Assembly: GCA_905479105.1 (NCBI GenBank) | Contig: CAJQLE010000001.1 | Location: forward strand, 361,628 to 425,627 | Length of the DNA stretch: 64,000 nucleotides | DNA from: an uncultured Flavobacteriales bacterium | GTDB taxonomy: Bacteria > Bacteroidota > Bacteroidia > Flavobacteriales_G > Salibacteraceae | Reading direction: 5' to 3' | Shown: positions 1 to 7,608 of the stretch, piece by piece | Layout: the number at the start of each line of letters is the position of its first letter | Numbering within the stretch: position 1 is the first letter of the stretch | The notes under the pieces: model-generated | Database searches by the model: none | Seen by the model: only the letters and a program-made list of their open reading frames with translations | Told to the model about the DNA's origin: nothing | Position numbers and translations under genes: made by a program

Positions 1-1
1 T

Positions 2-2272
2 CAAAGCTTTTTCGTTCAGTTAGACTTATCAGGATTCGTTTATGTGGTTGGTCAAACTTTAGGCAATTATCCCATTACTCCAGCCTCAGTCTACTCAGTA
101 AACAATAGTGGTCAATTCTTGCATAAACTCACCAATAATTTACAATCGACAATATTCTCTACCCAATGGGGGTCAGGGAATGGAAATATCAATCTCTCCT
201 TAACCGCATTTCTTGTCAATGAGTGCAACAATATTTTCGTTTCTGGATGGGGTGGATCTTTGTTTGGAATTGCTGCTTCAACTTCACCAGGCGGAACAAC
301 CACAACTGGATTACCAACTACCACTAATGCATATAAACCAACAACAGATGGTCACGATTTCTACTTTATAGTTTTTGAAGACAGCGCAGCCAGCTTGCTT
401 TTCGGCAGTTTCTTTGGAGGCAATACCGGAAATGCCGGGGGTGAGCATACTGACGGTGGAACGAGTCGTTTTGACAAGAAAGGAATCATTTATCAATCGG
501 CATGTGCAAGTTGTGGTCAAGCAAGTTCATTCCCTACCACTACAGGTGCTTATGCAACCGCGAAACCCGCATCTGCATCTTGTAATCTTGCCGCCCTTAA
601 ATACGACTTGGTGACCTTAATAGCCGAAGTTGATATTAATGGGCCAGCAGAAGTTTGTGTTGATGATTCTTTGCAATTTATTAATGACAGTTTTGGTGGA
701 TCACTGTACATGTGGGATTTTGGAGACGGCACTGTCAGTGACGAATTTGAACCAAAACATGCATATTCAAACGTTGGCACCTACGATGTGGTGCTCGTCA
801 TAATGGATTCCGTGAGTTGTGTGTTTTCAGATACTGACTCGATTCAAGTTACTGTGAATCCCGGGCCAATTGCCGTAGTCCCAAATTACCCCAAAGTTTG
901 CGCTGGAGATCTAGTTCAACTCAATGCATCGGGAGGTGATACATACTCTTGGTCACCTTCAACTGGATTAAGTGATCCAAATATTGCGAATCCCGTTGCA
1001 ACGGTCACTGAACTAAAAACTTATGTGGTATCGGTAGAGGATAGTTGTGGAGTCGATACGGCTTGGGTTACGCTGCGCATATTTCCGGATAATACTGATG
1101 CCATTGGAGACACCTCTATATGCCAAGGACTATCGGGTGAATTATGGTCCAGTGGTGGTGTGAGCTACAGCTGGTCGCCAGGATTTTACCTCAGTTCAAC
1201 CAATGTTTCTAATCCGATTGTTAGTCCAGACAGCACTATTGATTATACCCTTTCTATAATAGACTCTTTTGGATGCGAAAAAGAATACCCGATCACGGTG
1301 TTTGTTGATGGCTTTGTGCCTCAAGTTCAAGCCTGGGGAGACACATCAGTTTGCTCTGGTGATAGGATTTTATTGACGGCTAAGGGAGCAGCAGGATATG
1401 AATGGTTTCCAAAAGAGACTATTCTAAATCCATTCTATAATTCGACACCTGCATATCCCGAGGAAACCACAACCTACGTTGTTATCGTTCAAAACTCCTG
1501 TGGTAAAGCATCAGACTCAGTACAGGTAATTATCAACCCCATAAACCTCAATATCTCCGTAGATACAGCTGTTTGCTTTGGGGATACAGTAAATTTATCA
1601 GCCAGCGGAAGTTATACTTACAAATGGTCAGGTCCCGCATTTGAAGTGCCGAGCTATTCGGCCAGACCAAGCATTACTCCTGCAGAAAGTGGATGGTATA
1701 AAGTAGAAGGAAGTAATCTAGAGAATTGCTCCAAATCAGATAGCCTTTACGTTGAGGTATTTCCGATGCCTGAATTGAAAATAGCATCGAATGAAGACAC
1801 CATAACTGGACTTGAAAACGTGTTGCTTGTAGCGGAGTCCAATGCAGAAAACTATTGGACTTCAAAAGGCTATTTGCCTTGCATTAATTGTGATTCAATA
1901 TTGGTTTACCCTAGGGTCAAAACAGTTTACAAGGTGCAAGCCATTGACAGCAACGGATGCAGCCTTAGTGACTCCATTTCTGTTTCACCGATCAGTTTGA
2001 TTTTTGCTCCGAACGCGTTCAGTCCTGATGGAGATGGTGTAAACGATCTTTTTAGGGTTAAAGGACACCATATTGATCACTATCAAATACAGATTCTCAA
2101 CCGATGGGGAGAAGAAGTCTACCGCAGTAATGATATTTCTGCTGGATGGAATGGCAAGAAATACAACCTTAGCTCAGATTCACCTATTGGATCATATACT
2201 TTCAAAATAGAGTATTCCGTTTACCCTATTCAAGAACTTTTCGAAGTGGGAACTATAAACCTTATCAGGTAA
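2..2272 (+). CDS. Secreted PKD/Ig-repeat protein with T9SS type B C-terminal domain (5' partial)
   Basis: The frame is open from base 2, so the gene starts outside the window; the GTG at 44 is only an internal codon. A PKD-like domain (key part GDGTVSDEFEPKHAYSNVGTYD) is followed by about four tandem Ig-like repeats of roughly 85 residues. Each repeat opens with (V/I)C-x-G and contains YSWSP or a variant. The C-terminus carries the gliding motility-associated (type B) sorting domain: PNAFSPDGDGVND, then NRWGEEVY and GWNGK. Such domains send proteins through the type IX secretion system to the cell surface. The family includes SprB-like adhesins, but no specific ligand can be named. The stop overlaps the convergent dioxygenase gene by eight bases. 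Confidence 0.9.
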   Translation, partial: QSFFVQLDLSGFVYVVGQTLGNYPITPASVYSVNNSGQFLHKLTNNLQSTIFSTQWGSGNGNINLSLTAFLVNECNNIFVSGWGGSLFGIAASTSPGGTTTTGLPTTTNAYKPTTDGHDFYFIVFEDSAASLLFGSFFGGNTGNAGGEHTDGGTSRFDKKGIIYQSACASCGQASSFPTTTGAYATAKPASASCNLAALKYDLVTLIAEVDINGPAEVCVDDSLQFINDSFGGSLYMWDFGDGTVSDEFEPKHAYSNVGTYDVVLVIMDSVSCVFSDTDSIQVTVNPGPIAVVPNYPKVCAGDLVQLNASGGDTYSWSPSTGLSDPNIANPVATVTELKTYVVSVEDSCGVDTAWVTLRIFPDNTDAIGDTSICQGLSGELWSSGGVSYSWSPGFYLSSTNVSNPIVSPDSTIDYTLSIIDSFGCEKEYPITVFVDGFVPQVQAWGDTSVCSGDRILLTAKGAAGYEWFPKETILNPFYNSTPAYPEETTTYVVIVQNSCGKASDSVQVIINPINLNISVDTAVCFGDTVNLSASGSYTYKWSGPAFEVPSYSARPSITPAESGWYKVEGSNLENCSKSDSLYVEVFPMPELKIASNEDTITGLENVLLVAESNAENYWTSKGYLPCINCDSILVYPRVKTVYKVQAIDSNGCSLSDSISVSPISLIFAPNAFSPDGDGVNDLFRVKGHHIDHYQIQILNRWGEEVYRSNDISAGWNGKKYNLSSDSPIGSYTFKIEYSVYPIQELFEVGTINLIR

Positions 2273-2792
2273 ACTTTGGATCGGTCTCCATAACATGTCC
2301 ACATTTATTGCATGTCCGCATATCCTCACTAGCATAGAACTCCTTAAAGCGAGGTAAAAAGTCTTGTTCAATATCCTTCAAGTGAAAGTATGTCTCGTGC
2401 AATTTATTGTTGCATTGGTCACAAAACCACATTAGCCCATCGCGATGCATTGACTCTCTAACTCTTTCGATTACCAGACCCACTGAACCTTCAGAACGAC
2501 CTGGGCTGTGCGGAACTTTTGGAGGTAATAAGAACATATCACCAGGTCCCAGTGGAACATCAACCGGCTTGCCGTCTTCTTGAATTCGAACATTGATATT
2601 TCCTTCCAATTGATAGAAGAGCTCTTCTGTTTCGTTGTAGTGATAATCTTTTCGAGCATTTGGACCACCCACAATCATGACGATATAATCTGAACCTTCA
2701 GGATAGAGATTTTTATTTCCGACCGGTGGCTTTAAAAGATCACGGTTTTCTTCTATCCACTTCTGCAAGTTGAATGGTTTCTTAATGCTCAT
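2265..2792 (-). CDS. nbaC: 3-hydroxyanthranilate 3,4-dioxygenase
   Basis: This 175-residue cupin opens the ring of 3-hydroxyanthranilate to 2-amino-3-carboxymuconate semialdehyde in the kynurenine pathway, which leads to quinolinate/NAD or to further breakdown. The iron ligands of the bacterial family are in place: His51, Glu57 and His95. A rubredoxin-like second metal site is formed by two CxxC pairs near residues 124-127 and 161-164, as in other bacterial enzymes. Length is typical. A second possible kynurenine-pathway enzyme, an ALDH8A1-like dehydrogenase, lies at 5838-7277. The gene is separated from the two-component operon upstream by a terminator. Confidence 0.95.
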   Translation of the reverse strand: MSIKKPFNLQKWIEENRDLLKPPVGNKNLYPEGSDYIVMIVGGPNARKDYHYNETEELFYQLEGNINVRIQEDGKPVDVPLGPGDMFLLPPKVPHSPGRSEGSVGLVIERVRESMHRDGLMWFCDQCNNKLHETYFHLKDIEQDFLPRFKEFYASEDMRTCNKCGHVMETDPKFT

Positions 2793-2819
2793 GATTTCAA
2801 TATTAGATGATAAAAATAG

Positions 2820-2847
2820 AAAAGGCAGCCGTGTGGCCGCCCTTTTT
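2820..2847 (-). terminator. Terminator of the two-component operon
   Basis: A G+C-rich hairpin (AGGCaGCC GTGT GGCcGCC) is flanked by A and T runs, so it could act in both directions. It lies just after the response regulator stop at 2871 and before the dioxygenase start at 2792, both on the minus strand. Confidence 0.75.
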
Positions 2848-2870
2848 CATCAAATAGATTTTTCAACCAT

Positions 2871-3581
2871 CTAAGGTAATATCAATCTAAACCCTTTGCC
2901 ATGCTCATTGATGATTTTCACTCCTTCATCTTCCTTTAAATATTTGCGAAGCTTTGCGATGTAAACATCCATACTTCTAGAGTTGAAGTAGCTATCATCA
3001 CCCCAAATGGCTAGCAGAGCTTGAGAACGATCTAGCAACTGATTAGAGTGCTGTCCAAGCATTTTCAATAGGGCATTTTCTTTTGATGTCAGGTGTTGTT
3101 CCTTTCCATCTATTACCAAGACTTGGTTTTTAAAATCGAACTTAAATTTCCCCAATTCAAAAACCGTCTTTTCCTCAATTTTCTCTTCACCCTTTGTCCT
3201 TCTTAGAATTGCCTTCAACCTCATGAGCAGTTCCTCCATAGAGAAAGGCTTTGTGATATAATCGTCTCCCCCACTCTTAAAGCCTTCCAGTGTGTCTTCT
3301 TTCATCGATTTCGCTGTCAAATAGATGATAGGGATGCTCTCGTTTGCATTTCTAATTTCTTTTCCAAGCGTAAAACCATCCTTTTCTGGCATCATGACAT
3401 CGAGCACACAGCAGTCGAAATCACCATTCGCGAATTTCTTCCACCCTTCTATACCATTCTTGGCTAAAGTAGCCTCGTAACCTTTTGCTTCGAGGTATTC
3501 CGTTAGAATTAATCCCAAGTTAGGATCATCTTCTGCTACTAAGATTTTAGTCTTTTCCGCTTTTGTTACTTCATTTTCCAT
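2871..3581 (-). CDS. OmpR-family response regulator (RprY-like)
   Basis: The 236-residue protein has a receiver domain (about 11-125) with the acidic pocket EDD at 17-19, phospho-acceptor Asp61, the LTAK threonine and the TKPF lysine. A winged-helix DNA-binding domain follows (about 140-236; SRSMDVYIAKLRKYL recognition helix). It is the partner of the histidine kinase whose stop it overlaps by 11 bases. Bacteroidota relatives include RprY of the RprX/RprY pair. A likely target is the tandem TTAAC array at 5251-5286, since OmpR-type regulators bind direct repeats one helical turn apart. Confidence 0.92.
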   Translation of the reverse strand: MENEVTKAEKTKILVAEDDPNLGLILTEYLEAKGYEATLAKNGIEGWKKFANGDFDCCVLDVMMPEKDGFTLGKEIRNANESIPIIYLTAKSMKEDTLEGFKSGGDDYITKPFSMEELLMRLKAILRRTKGEEKIEEKTVFELGKFKFDFKNQVLVIDGKEQHLTSKENALLKMLGQHSNQLLDRSQALLAIWGDDSYFNSRSMDVYIAKLRKYLKEDEGVKIINEHGKGFRLILP

Positions 3582-5205
3582 AATTGGCTGATATTAGTGG
3601 TAATTCGATGTAGAAAGTACTTCCTTTTTCCAACTGACTTTCCACAGAAACTGTTCCTCCATGTCGTTCAGTGATGATTTTTACATAACTCAATCCGAGA
3701 CCAAAGCCTTTAACGTTGTGAACGTTTCCTGTAGGCACTCGATAAAGTCGATCAAATATTTTCTTCAGGTTATCTGATGAGATTCCAATTCCCTCATCCT
3801 GCACTGAAAGTAATATAGTTTCTCCAGTTTGTTTTGTGGAAATAGTAATACGAGGAGCATTCTTAGAATATTTCACCGCATTGTCCAACAAATTGTAAAT
3901 CACATTGGTGAGGTGATTTCTATCAAACTCAAATATGTGGTCGGTTGCATTCAAATGCAATTCCACTTTACCTCCACGCTCTTTCAATTGTATCTGATAC
4001 TTCTCAATGACTTCTTTTAGCAGCGCGTGTAAATCACCTTCTTCCCTTTTCAGCTTGAAGTCACCCTTATCCAACACCGCGCTCTGCAGCACTTCTTCTA
4101 CGAGTAAACCAAGGCGCTTATTTTCGGTATTGATAATATTCAAATAGCGATTTTTTATAGTCTCAACCTTCGCTAGCTCTGGATCGCTAAGTGCTTCACA
4201 TGCCAGGCTTATAGTAGATATTGGCGTTTTCAGCTCATGCGTCATATTGTTTATGAAATCATTCTTGATGACGCTATTTTGCTTTTGAAGAAGGATCGTT
4301 CTAATCGAGTTATAAGATGTCCAAATAAGAGCCATGACCAAAATAAGCGAAACCGCCAGCAAAGCCCAAAGGCTGTTCAATATATATCCGCTTTCATTCG
4401 GAAAGTAGATCTTTAAAAAATAAGGAACCTGAATGACGTCATTAGGAAATAAGCGGGCCGATGATGTCGACTCTCTTAATTTATTTTCATGCTCATCATG
4501 ACCAAAAACCATTTCACCAGATTGATCAAACACTCCCATTTCATAATGCAGAGACAGCCCGTGTCTCTTTAATGCCATTTTTAAAAGTGAGTCCACGATA
4601 AGTGGATCAACTCTTTCATCAATGGGTTGATTTACATCTACCTCAATCAAACTTTGCACGATGTCTCCAAGGAATGCCTTTTTGGTATTGACTCTTTCTC
4701 GCAGACTTTGGACATCTGTATTAAGAGGATCCATTTTATGCTCAAGTTCTAGGTCAATCGAGTCAGCCGTAATCATTCTGAGACTCAATTCATCATCAAA
4801 GTTTTTTGCAAACGGCAAGTCATTGACAGAGTATGTAATCGTCTTTTGAGCCTTCTGATCTCCATTCTCTTCTTCGACTCTTACTGTCACCTTATCACCA
4901 ACACGATCAATGTTTCGGCTCATGACATATTGAACCAACGAGTCATCTGGAGGAAAAGATGTTTCATCGCTATTCTCATCTTCTATGAAAAGATATTTGG
5001 CCTCTTGATGAGATTTAATCTTGGTAAGCATCTCATGCCTTTCAACCAAATCAACCACATCATTCAACGCTTCTGAAGCACCCCTTGAAATTCTATCCCG
5101 CTCTAAATCAATGGCATTTGTGATCCAATAAATCTGAATACCAATAAGCCCGGCTAAGGCTAAGGCAATTACTATTACAATATTTCTGAGCTGCTGATGA
5201 TTCAT
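3571..5205 (-). CDS. Membrane sensor histidine kinase (RprX-like)
   Basis: The 544 residues comprise a first membrane segment (about 8-29), a roughly 245-residue extracytoplasmic sensor region with no recognised domain, and a second membrane segment (about 277-297). Then come a HisKA domain with phospho-acceptor His323 in MTHELKTPIS and a C-terminal HATPase with N box and DEGIGI and GFGLGL motifs. It should phosphorylate the response regulator encoded next in the same transcript. A TAnnTTTG-type promoter element lies at 5216-5223 (minus strand), only about ten bases before the start codon. The signal sensed cannot be told from sequence. Confidence 0.93.
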   Translation of the reverse strand: MNHQQLRNIVIVIALALAGLIGIQIYWITNAIDLERDRISRGASEALNDVVDLVERHEMLTKIKSHQEAKYLFIEDENSDETSFPPDDSLVQYVMSRNIDRVGDKVTVRVEEENGDQKAQKTITYSVNDLPFAKNFDDELSLRMITADSIDLELEHKMDPLNTDVQSLRERVNTKKAFLGDIVQSLIEVDVNQPIDERVDPLIVDSLLKMALKRHGLSLHYEMGVFDQSGEMVFGHDEHENKLRESTSSARLFPNDVIQVPYFLKIYFPNESGYILNSLWALLAVSLILVMALIWTSYNSIRTILLQKQNSVIKNDFINNMTHELKTPISTISLACEALSDPELAKVETIKNRYLNIINTENKRLGLLVEEVLQSAVLDKGDFKLKREEGDLHALLKEVIEKYQIQLKERGGKVELHLNATDHIFEFDRNHLTNVIYNLLDNAVKYSKNAPRITISTKQTGETILLSVQDEGIGISSDNLKKIFDRLYRVPTGNVHNVKGFGLGLSYVKIITERHGGTVSVESQLEKGSTFYIELPLISANYGK

Positions 5206-5215
5206 TGATCGCAGA

Positions 5216-5223
5216 CAAATGTA
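5216..5223 (-). promoter_or_regulatory. Bacteroidota -7 promoter element of the kinase operon
   Basis: Read on the minus strand, TACATTTG matches the Bacteroidota consensus TAnnTTTG. The start codon is at 5205, so the 5' leader would be very short. The TTAAC array lies upstream. Confidence 0.5.
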
Positions 5224-5250
5224 AAATCGCAGTCACGTACAAGCGCTTGT

Positions 5251-5286
5251 TTAACAGTACTTAACATTGGTTAACCGCCCATTAAC
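5251..5286. promoter_or_regulatory. Four tandem TTAAC boxes, probable response-regulator binding array
   Basis: TTAAC occurs at 5251, 5261, 5271 and 5282, so the boxes are 10, 10 and 11 bases apart. This one-turn spacing of direct repeats is what OmpR/PhoB-type regulators use. The array lies midway between the divergent kinase gene and the secreted acidic protein gene, upstream of both predicted -7 elements. That binding is by the adjacent response regulator is inference. Confidence 0.6.
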
Positions 5287-5308
5287 AAAGGAGTTCAGAA
5301 GGTGAGTT

Positions 5309-5316
5309 TATGTTTG
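5309..5316 (+). promoter_or_regulatory. Bacteroidota -7 promoter element of the acidic secreted protein gene
   Basis: TATGTTTG matches TAnnTTTG, 18 bases before the ATG at 5335 and 23 bases after the last TTAAC box. This is a position suited to activation by the array. Confidence 0.5.
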
Positions 5317-5334
5317 AATTTCTAAAACCAACCT

Positions 5335-5718
5335 ATGAAAAAGCCACTTTTTATCGCTGCCATGTTGCTTGGATTAACTTCCATTTCATTCGCGCAATCT
5401 TCCTCACAGCACGAAGAAAAAAACATTAAAATAATCATCGAAGAAGACGTAAACGGCAAGACGACAACAACAGTGCTCGAAGGCGAAGAAGCCGAAGAGT
5501 ATCTTGAAAAAATGGATAAAGAATTGGAGGAAGAAATTTCAATTCACCTAGAGCATTCTCTTAATGACCTTGAAAAGAACATTGAAATAAGTCTTGAGGT
5601 CTTAGAGAAAGAACTCGATGCCATTGATTGGGATGAGTACAGTGAGAAAATTGAAATCAAGATTGAAAAGATCACGGACGAAATACATACCAAAATCCTT
5701 GAATCTCAACCCCACTAA
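5335..5718 (+). CDS. Small secreted acidic coiled-coil protein
   Basis: The 127-residue protein begins with a signal peptide (about 1-21, ending ISFAQ). The mature part is strongly acidic, Glu/Asp/Lys-rich and predicted helical, with heptad-like spacing (for example LEKMDKELEEEISIHLEHSL). No family is recognised. It is divergent from the histidine kinase and shares the TTAAC control region with it. This arrangement resembles periplasmic accessory proteins controlled by an envelope-stress pair (a CpxP/Spy-like role is only an analogy). It ends before a clear terminator at 5772-5805. Confidence 0.75.
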   Translation: MKKPLFIAAMLLGLTSISFAQSSSQHEEKNIKIIIEEDVNGKTTTTVLEGEEAEEYLEKMDKELEEEISIHLEHSLNDLEKNIEISLEVLEKELDAIDWDEYSEKIEIKIEKITDEIHTKILESQPH

Positions 5719-5771
5719 TACGGTAAAGCACTACCAGTCATAATTCTCTATTTTCTCTGTTTAGTTAGGTT

Positions 5772-5805
5772 AAAAGCCCTGTCATCAATGATCGGGGCTT
5801 TTTTT
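5772..5805 (+). terminator. Rho-independent terminator after the acidic secreted protein
   Basis: The arms AAAAGCCC and GGGGCTTTT enclose a loop that is itself partly palindromic (TCATCAATGA), followed by a run of seven T. Confidence 0.85.
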
Positions 5806-5837
5806 ATTAAACTACATTTGAGGCAAGACTTTGAACT

Positions 5838-7277
5838 ATGGAAAAGCTGCTGAATTACATCAACGGAGAACTCGTTGAACCAAAAAAAGGTGAGTACTTC
5901 GATAATATAGAACCAGCCACTGGTAAAGTATATAGCCTTATTCCAGACAGCGATATTGATGATGTAAATGCAGCCACCGCTGCCGCAAAAGCTGCTTTCC
6001 CGATCTGGAGTAGGATGAGTATTCAAGAGCGCTCGGATATATTATTACGTGTTGCTAAACTTATTGGAGAACGACAAGAAGAATTGGCACAAGCGGAAAG
6101 CAGAGACAATGGAAAGCCATTGAAATTGGCTCGCACAGCAGATATTCCTAGAGCTCAAGCTAATTTTCATTTTTACGCTACGGGTATTTTGCATTATGCT
6201 TCAGAATCGCATTCAATGGGCGACTTGGCGATCAACTATACACTTCGTCAACCGATAGGAATTGCCGGATGCATTTCTCCATGGAACCTCCCGCTCTATC
6301 TTTTCAGCTGGAAGATCGCTCCGGCCTTGGCAGCAGGAAATACGGTTGTCGCTAAACCATCTGAAGTAACTCCTTATACGGCCTACTTGCTTTCTAAAAT
6401 TTGCATCGATGCTGGAATGCCCAAAGGCGTGTTGAATATTGTGCACGGATTAGGACCAAAAGCCGGAGCTGCGATAATCGAGCATAATGACATTCCAATG
6501 ATCAGCTTTACTGGCGGTACAGCAACGGGTGAATGGATTGCGAGAACAGCTGCGCCAAAGTTCAAAAAGCTAAGCCTTGAATTGGGAGGTAAAAACCCCA
6601 ATATCATTTTCGCAGACTGCGATTTTGAGGACATGATGAAAACAACCGTTCACTCATCATTCGCCAATCAAGGTCAAATTTGCTTATGCGGTTCCAGAAT
6701 TTTGGTTGAGCGGCCTATCTATGAGAAATTCAAAGATGAATTTGTGAAACGAGTGAAGGCTTTGAAGGTGGGAAACCCTAAGGACAATGTCAACTTAGGA
6801 GCAGTGGTAAGTAAACCACACATGGAAAAAGTATTAAGTTATGTAGAGCTTGCTAGAGACGAAGGTGGAACCGTTCTCACAGGTGGCAAGCGAGCAGAAG
6901 TTGGAGGAGAATTTTCAGAAGGATATTTCTTGGAACCAACCATCATTGAAGGATTATCACACACTTGCCGAACCAATCAAGAAGAAATTTTCGGACCAGT
7001 TGTTACCATCATGCCATTTGACACGGACGAAGAAGCATTGATGATGGCCAACAGCACAAAGTATGGTTTGGCCAGTACCGTTTGGACAAGCAACCTGAAA
7101 AGAGCGCATACCATTGCTCGAGAATTGCATACCGGAATAGTCTGGATCAACTGCTGGTTGTTGCGCGATTTACGCACACCTTTTGGTGGAGTAAAAAGCT
7201 CTGGCGTGGGCCGTGAAGGCGGTTTTGAAGCGCTTCAGTTTTTTACGGAACCGAAGAATGTGTGTGTGAAGTATTAA
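5838..7277 (+). CDS. Aldehyde dehydrogenase, ALDH8A1-like (probable 2-aminomuconate 6-semialdehyde dehydrogenase)
   Basis: This 479-residue NAD-dependent aldehyde dehydrogenase has Asn150 (SPWNLP), the LELGG glutamate near residue 248 and catalytic Cys282 in NQGQICLCGSR. The text around the cysteine and the late motif GIVWINCWLLRDLRTPFGG resemble ALDH8A1 and bacterial 2-aminomuconate or 2-hydroxymuconate semialdehyde dehydrogenases. Since 3-hydroxyanthranilate dioxygenase lies 3 kb away, oxidation of 2-aminomuconate semialdehyde in kynurenine breakdown is the best guess, but the exact substrate is inferred. Its end overlaps the convergent monooxygenase-like gene by four bases. Confidence 0.85.
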   Translation: MEKLLNYINGELVEPKKGEYFDNIEPATGKVYSLIPDSDIDDVNAATAAAKAAFPIWSRMSIQERSDILLRVAKLIGERQEELAQAESRDNGKPLKLARTADIPRAQANFHFYATGILHYASESHSMGDLAINYTLRQPIGIAGCISPWNLPLYLFSWKIAPALAAGNTVVAKPSEVTPYTAYLLSKICIDAGMPKGVLNIVHGLGPKAGAAIIEHNDIPMISFTGGTATGEWIARTAAPKFKKLSLELGGKNPNIIFADCDFEDMMKTTVHSSFANQGQICLCGSRILVERPIYEKFKDEFVKRVKALKVGNPKDNVNLGAVVSKPHMEKVLSYVELARDEGGTVLTGGKRAEVGGEFSEGYFLEPTIIEGLSHTCRTNQEEIFGPVVTIMPFDTDEEALMMANSTKYGLASTVWTSNLKRAHTIARELHTGIVWINCWLLRDLRTPFGGVKSSGVGREGGFEALQFFTEPKNVCVKY

Positions 7278-7606
7278 ATTGAATGAAAGTGGGCACTCTC
7301 CACTTTCACCAGCATGCTGTGGTAGCTTTTGTACCAGCGTTTCATGCCTTCGAATTTGGCTTTTTGATGGGTGAGGTCTTTGCGCCATTCGTCAATGGAT
7401 TCTTTGTCTCGCCAATAACTGATGAACGAGCCTCGTCCTTCAGATTTGTGGCTTTCGTAGCCTAAAAAGCCGTCAATTTTATAGACAAAATCCAATGTGA
7501 TTTCATCCATTTCTTGATAACCCTCCAAGTCATCACTCAAGAAATAATTGAAGATGTTGGCGTAGTAAGGTGCCTCAGGAATGTGATCGTTTTTCCAAAC
7601 AATCAT
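7274..7606 (-). CDS. ABM-fold (antibiotic biosynthesis monooxygenase-like) small protein
   Basis: The 110-residue protein resembles the dimeric ferredoxin-like ABM family. It has an aromatic-rich N-terminal strand region, then FLGYESHKSEGRGSFISYWRDKESIDEWRKDLTHQKAKF, which is the usual strand-helix pattern with the SYWRD signature. It starts two bases after paaZ on the same strand, so it is surely co-transcribed. Related small proteins act as cofactor-free monooxygenases or heme-degrading enzymes, but no substrate can be assigned here. Confidence 0.75.
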   Translation of the reverse strand: MIVWKNDHIPEAPYYANIFNYFLSDDLEGYQEMDEITLDFVYKIDGFLGYESHKSEGRGSFISYWRDKESIDEWRKDLTHQKAKFEGMKRWYKSYHSMLVKVESAHFHSI

Positions 7607-7608
7607 CG

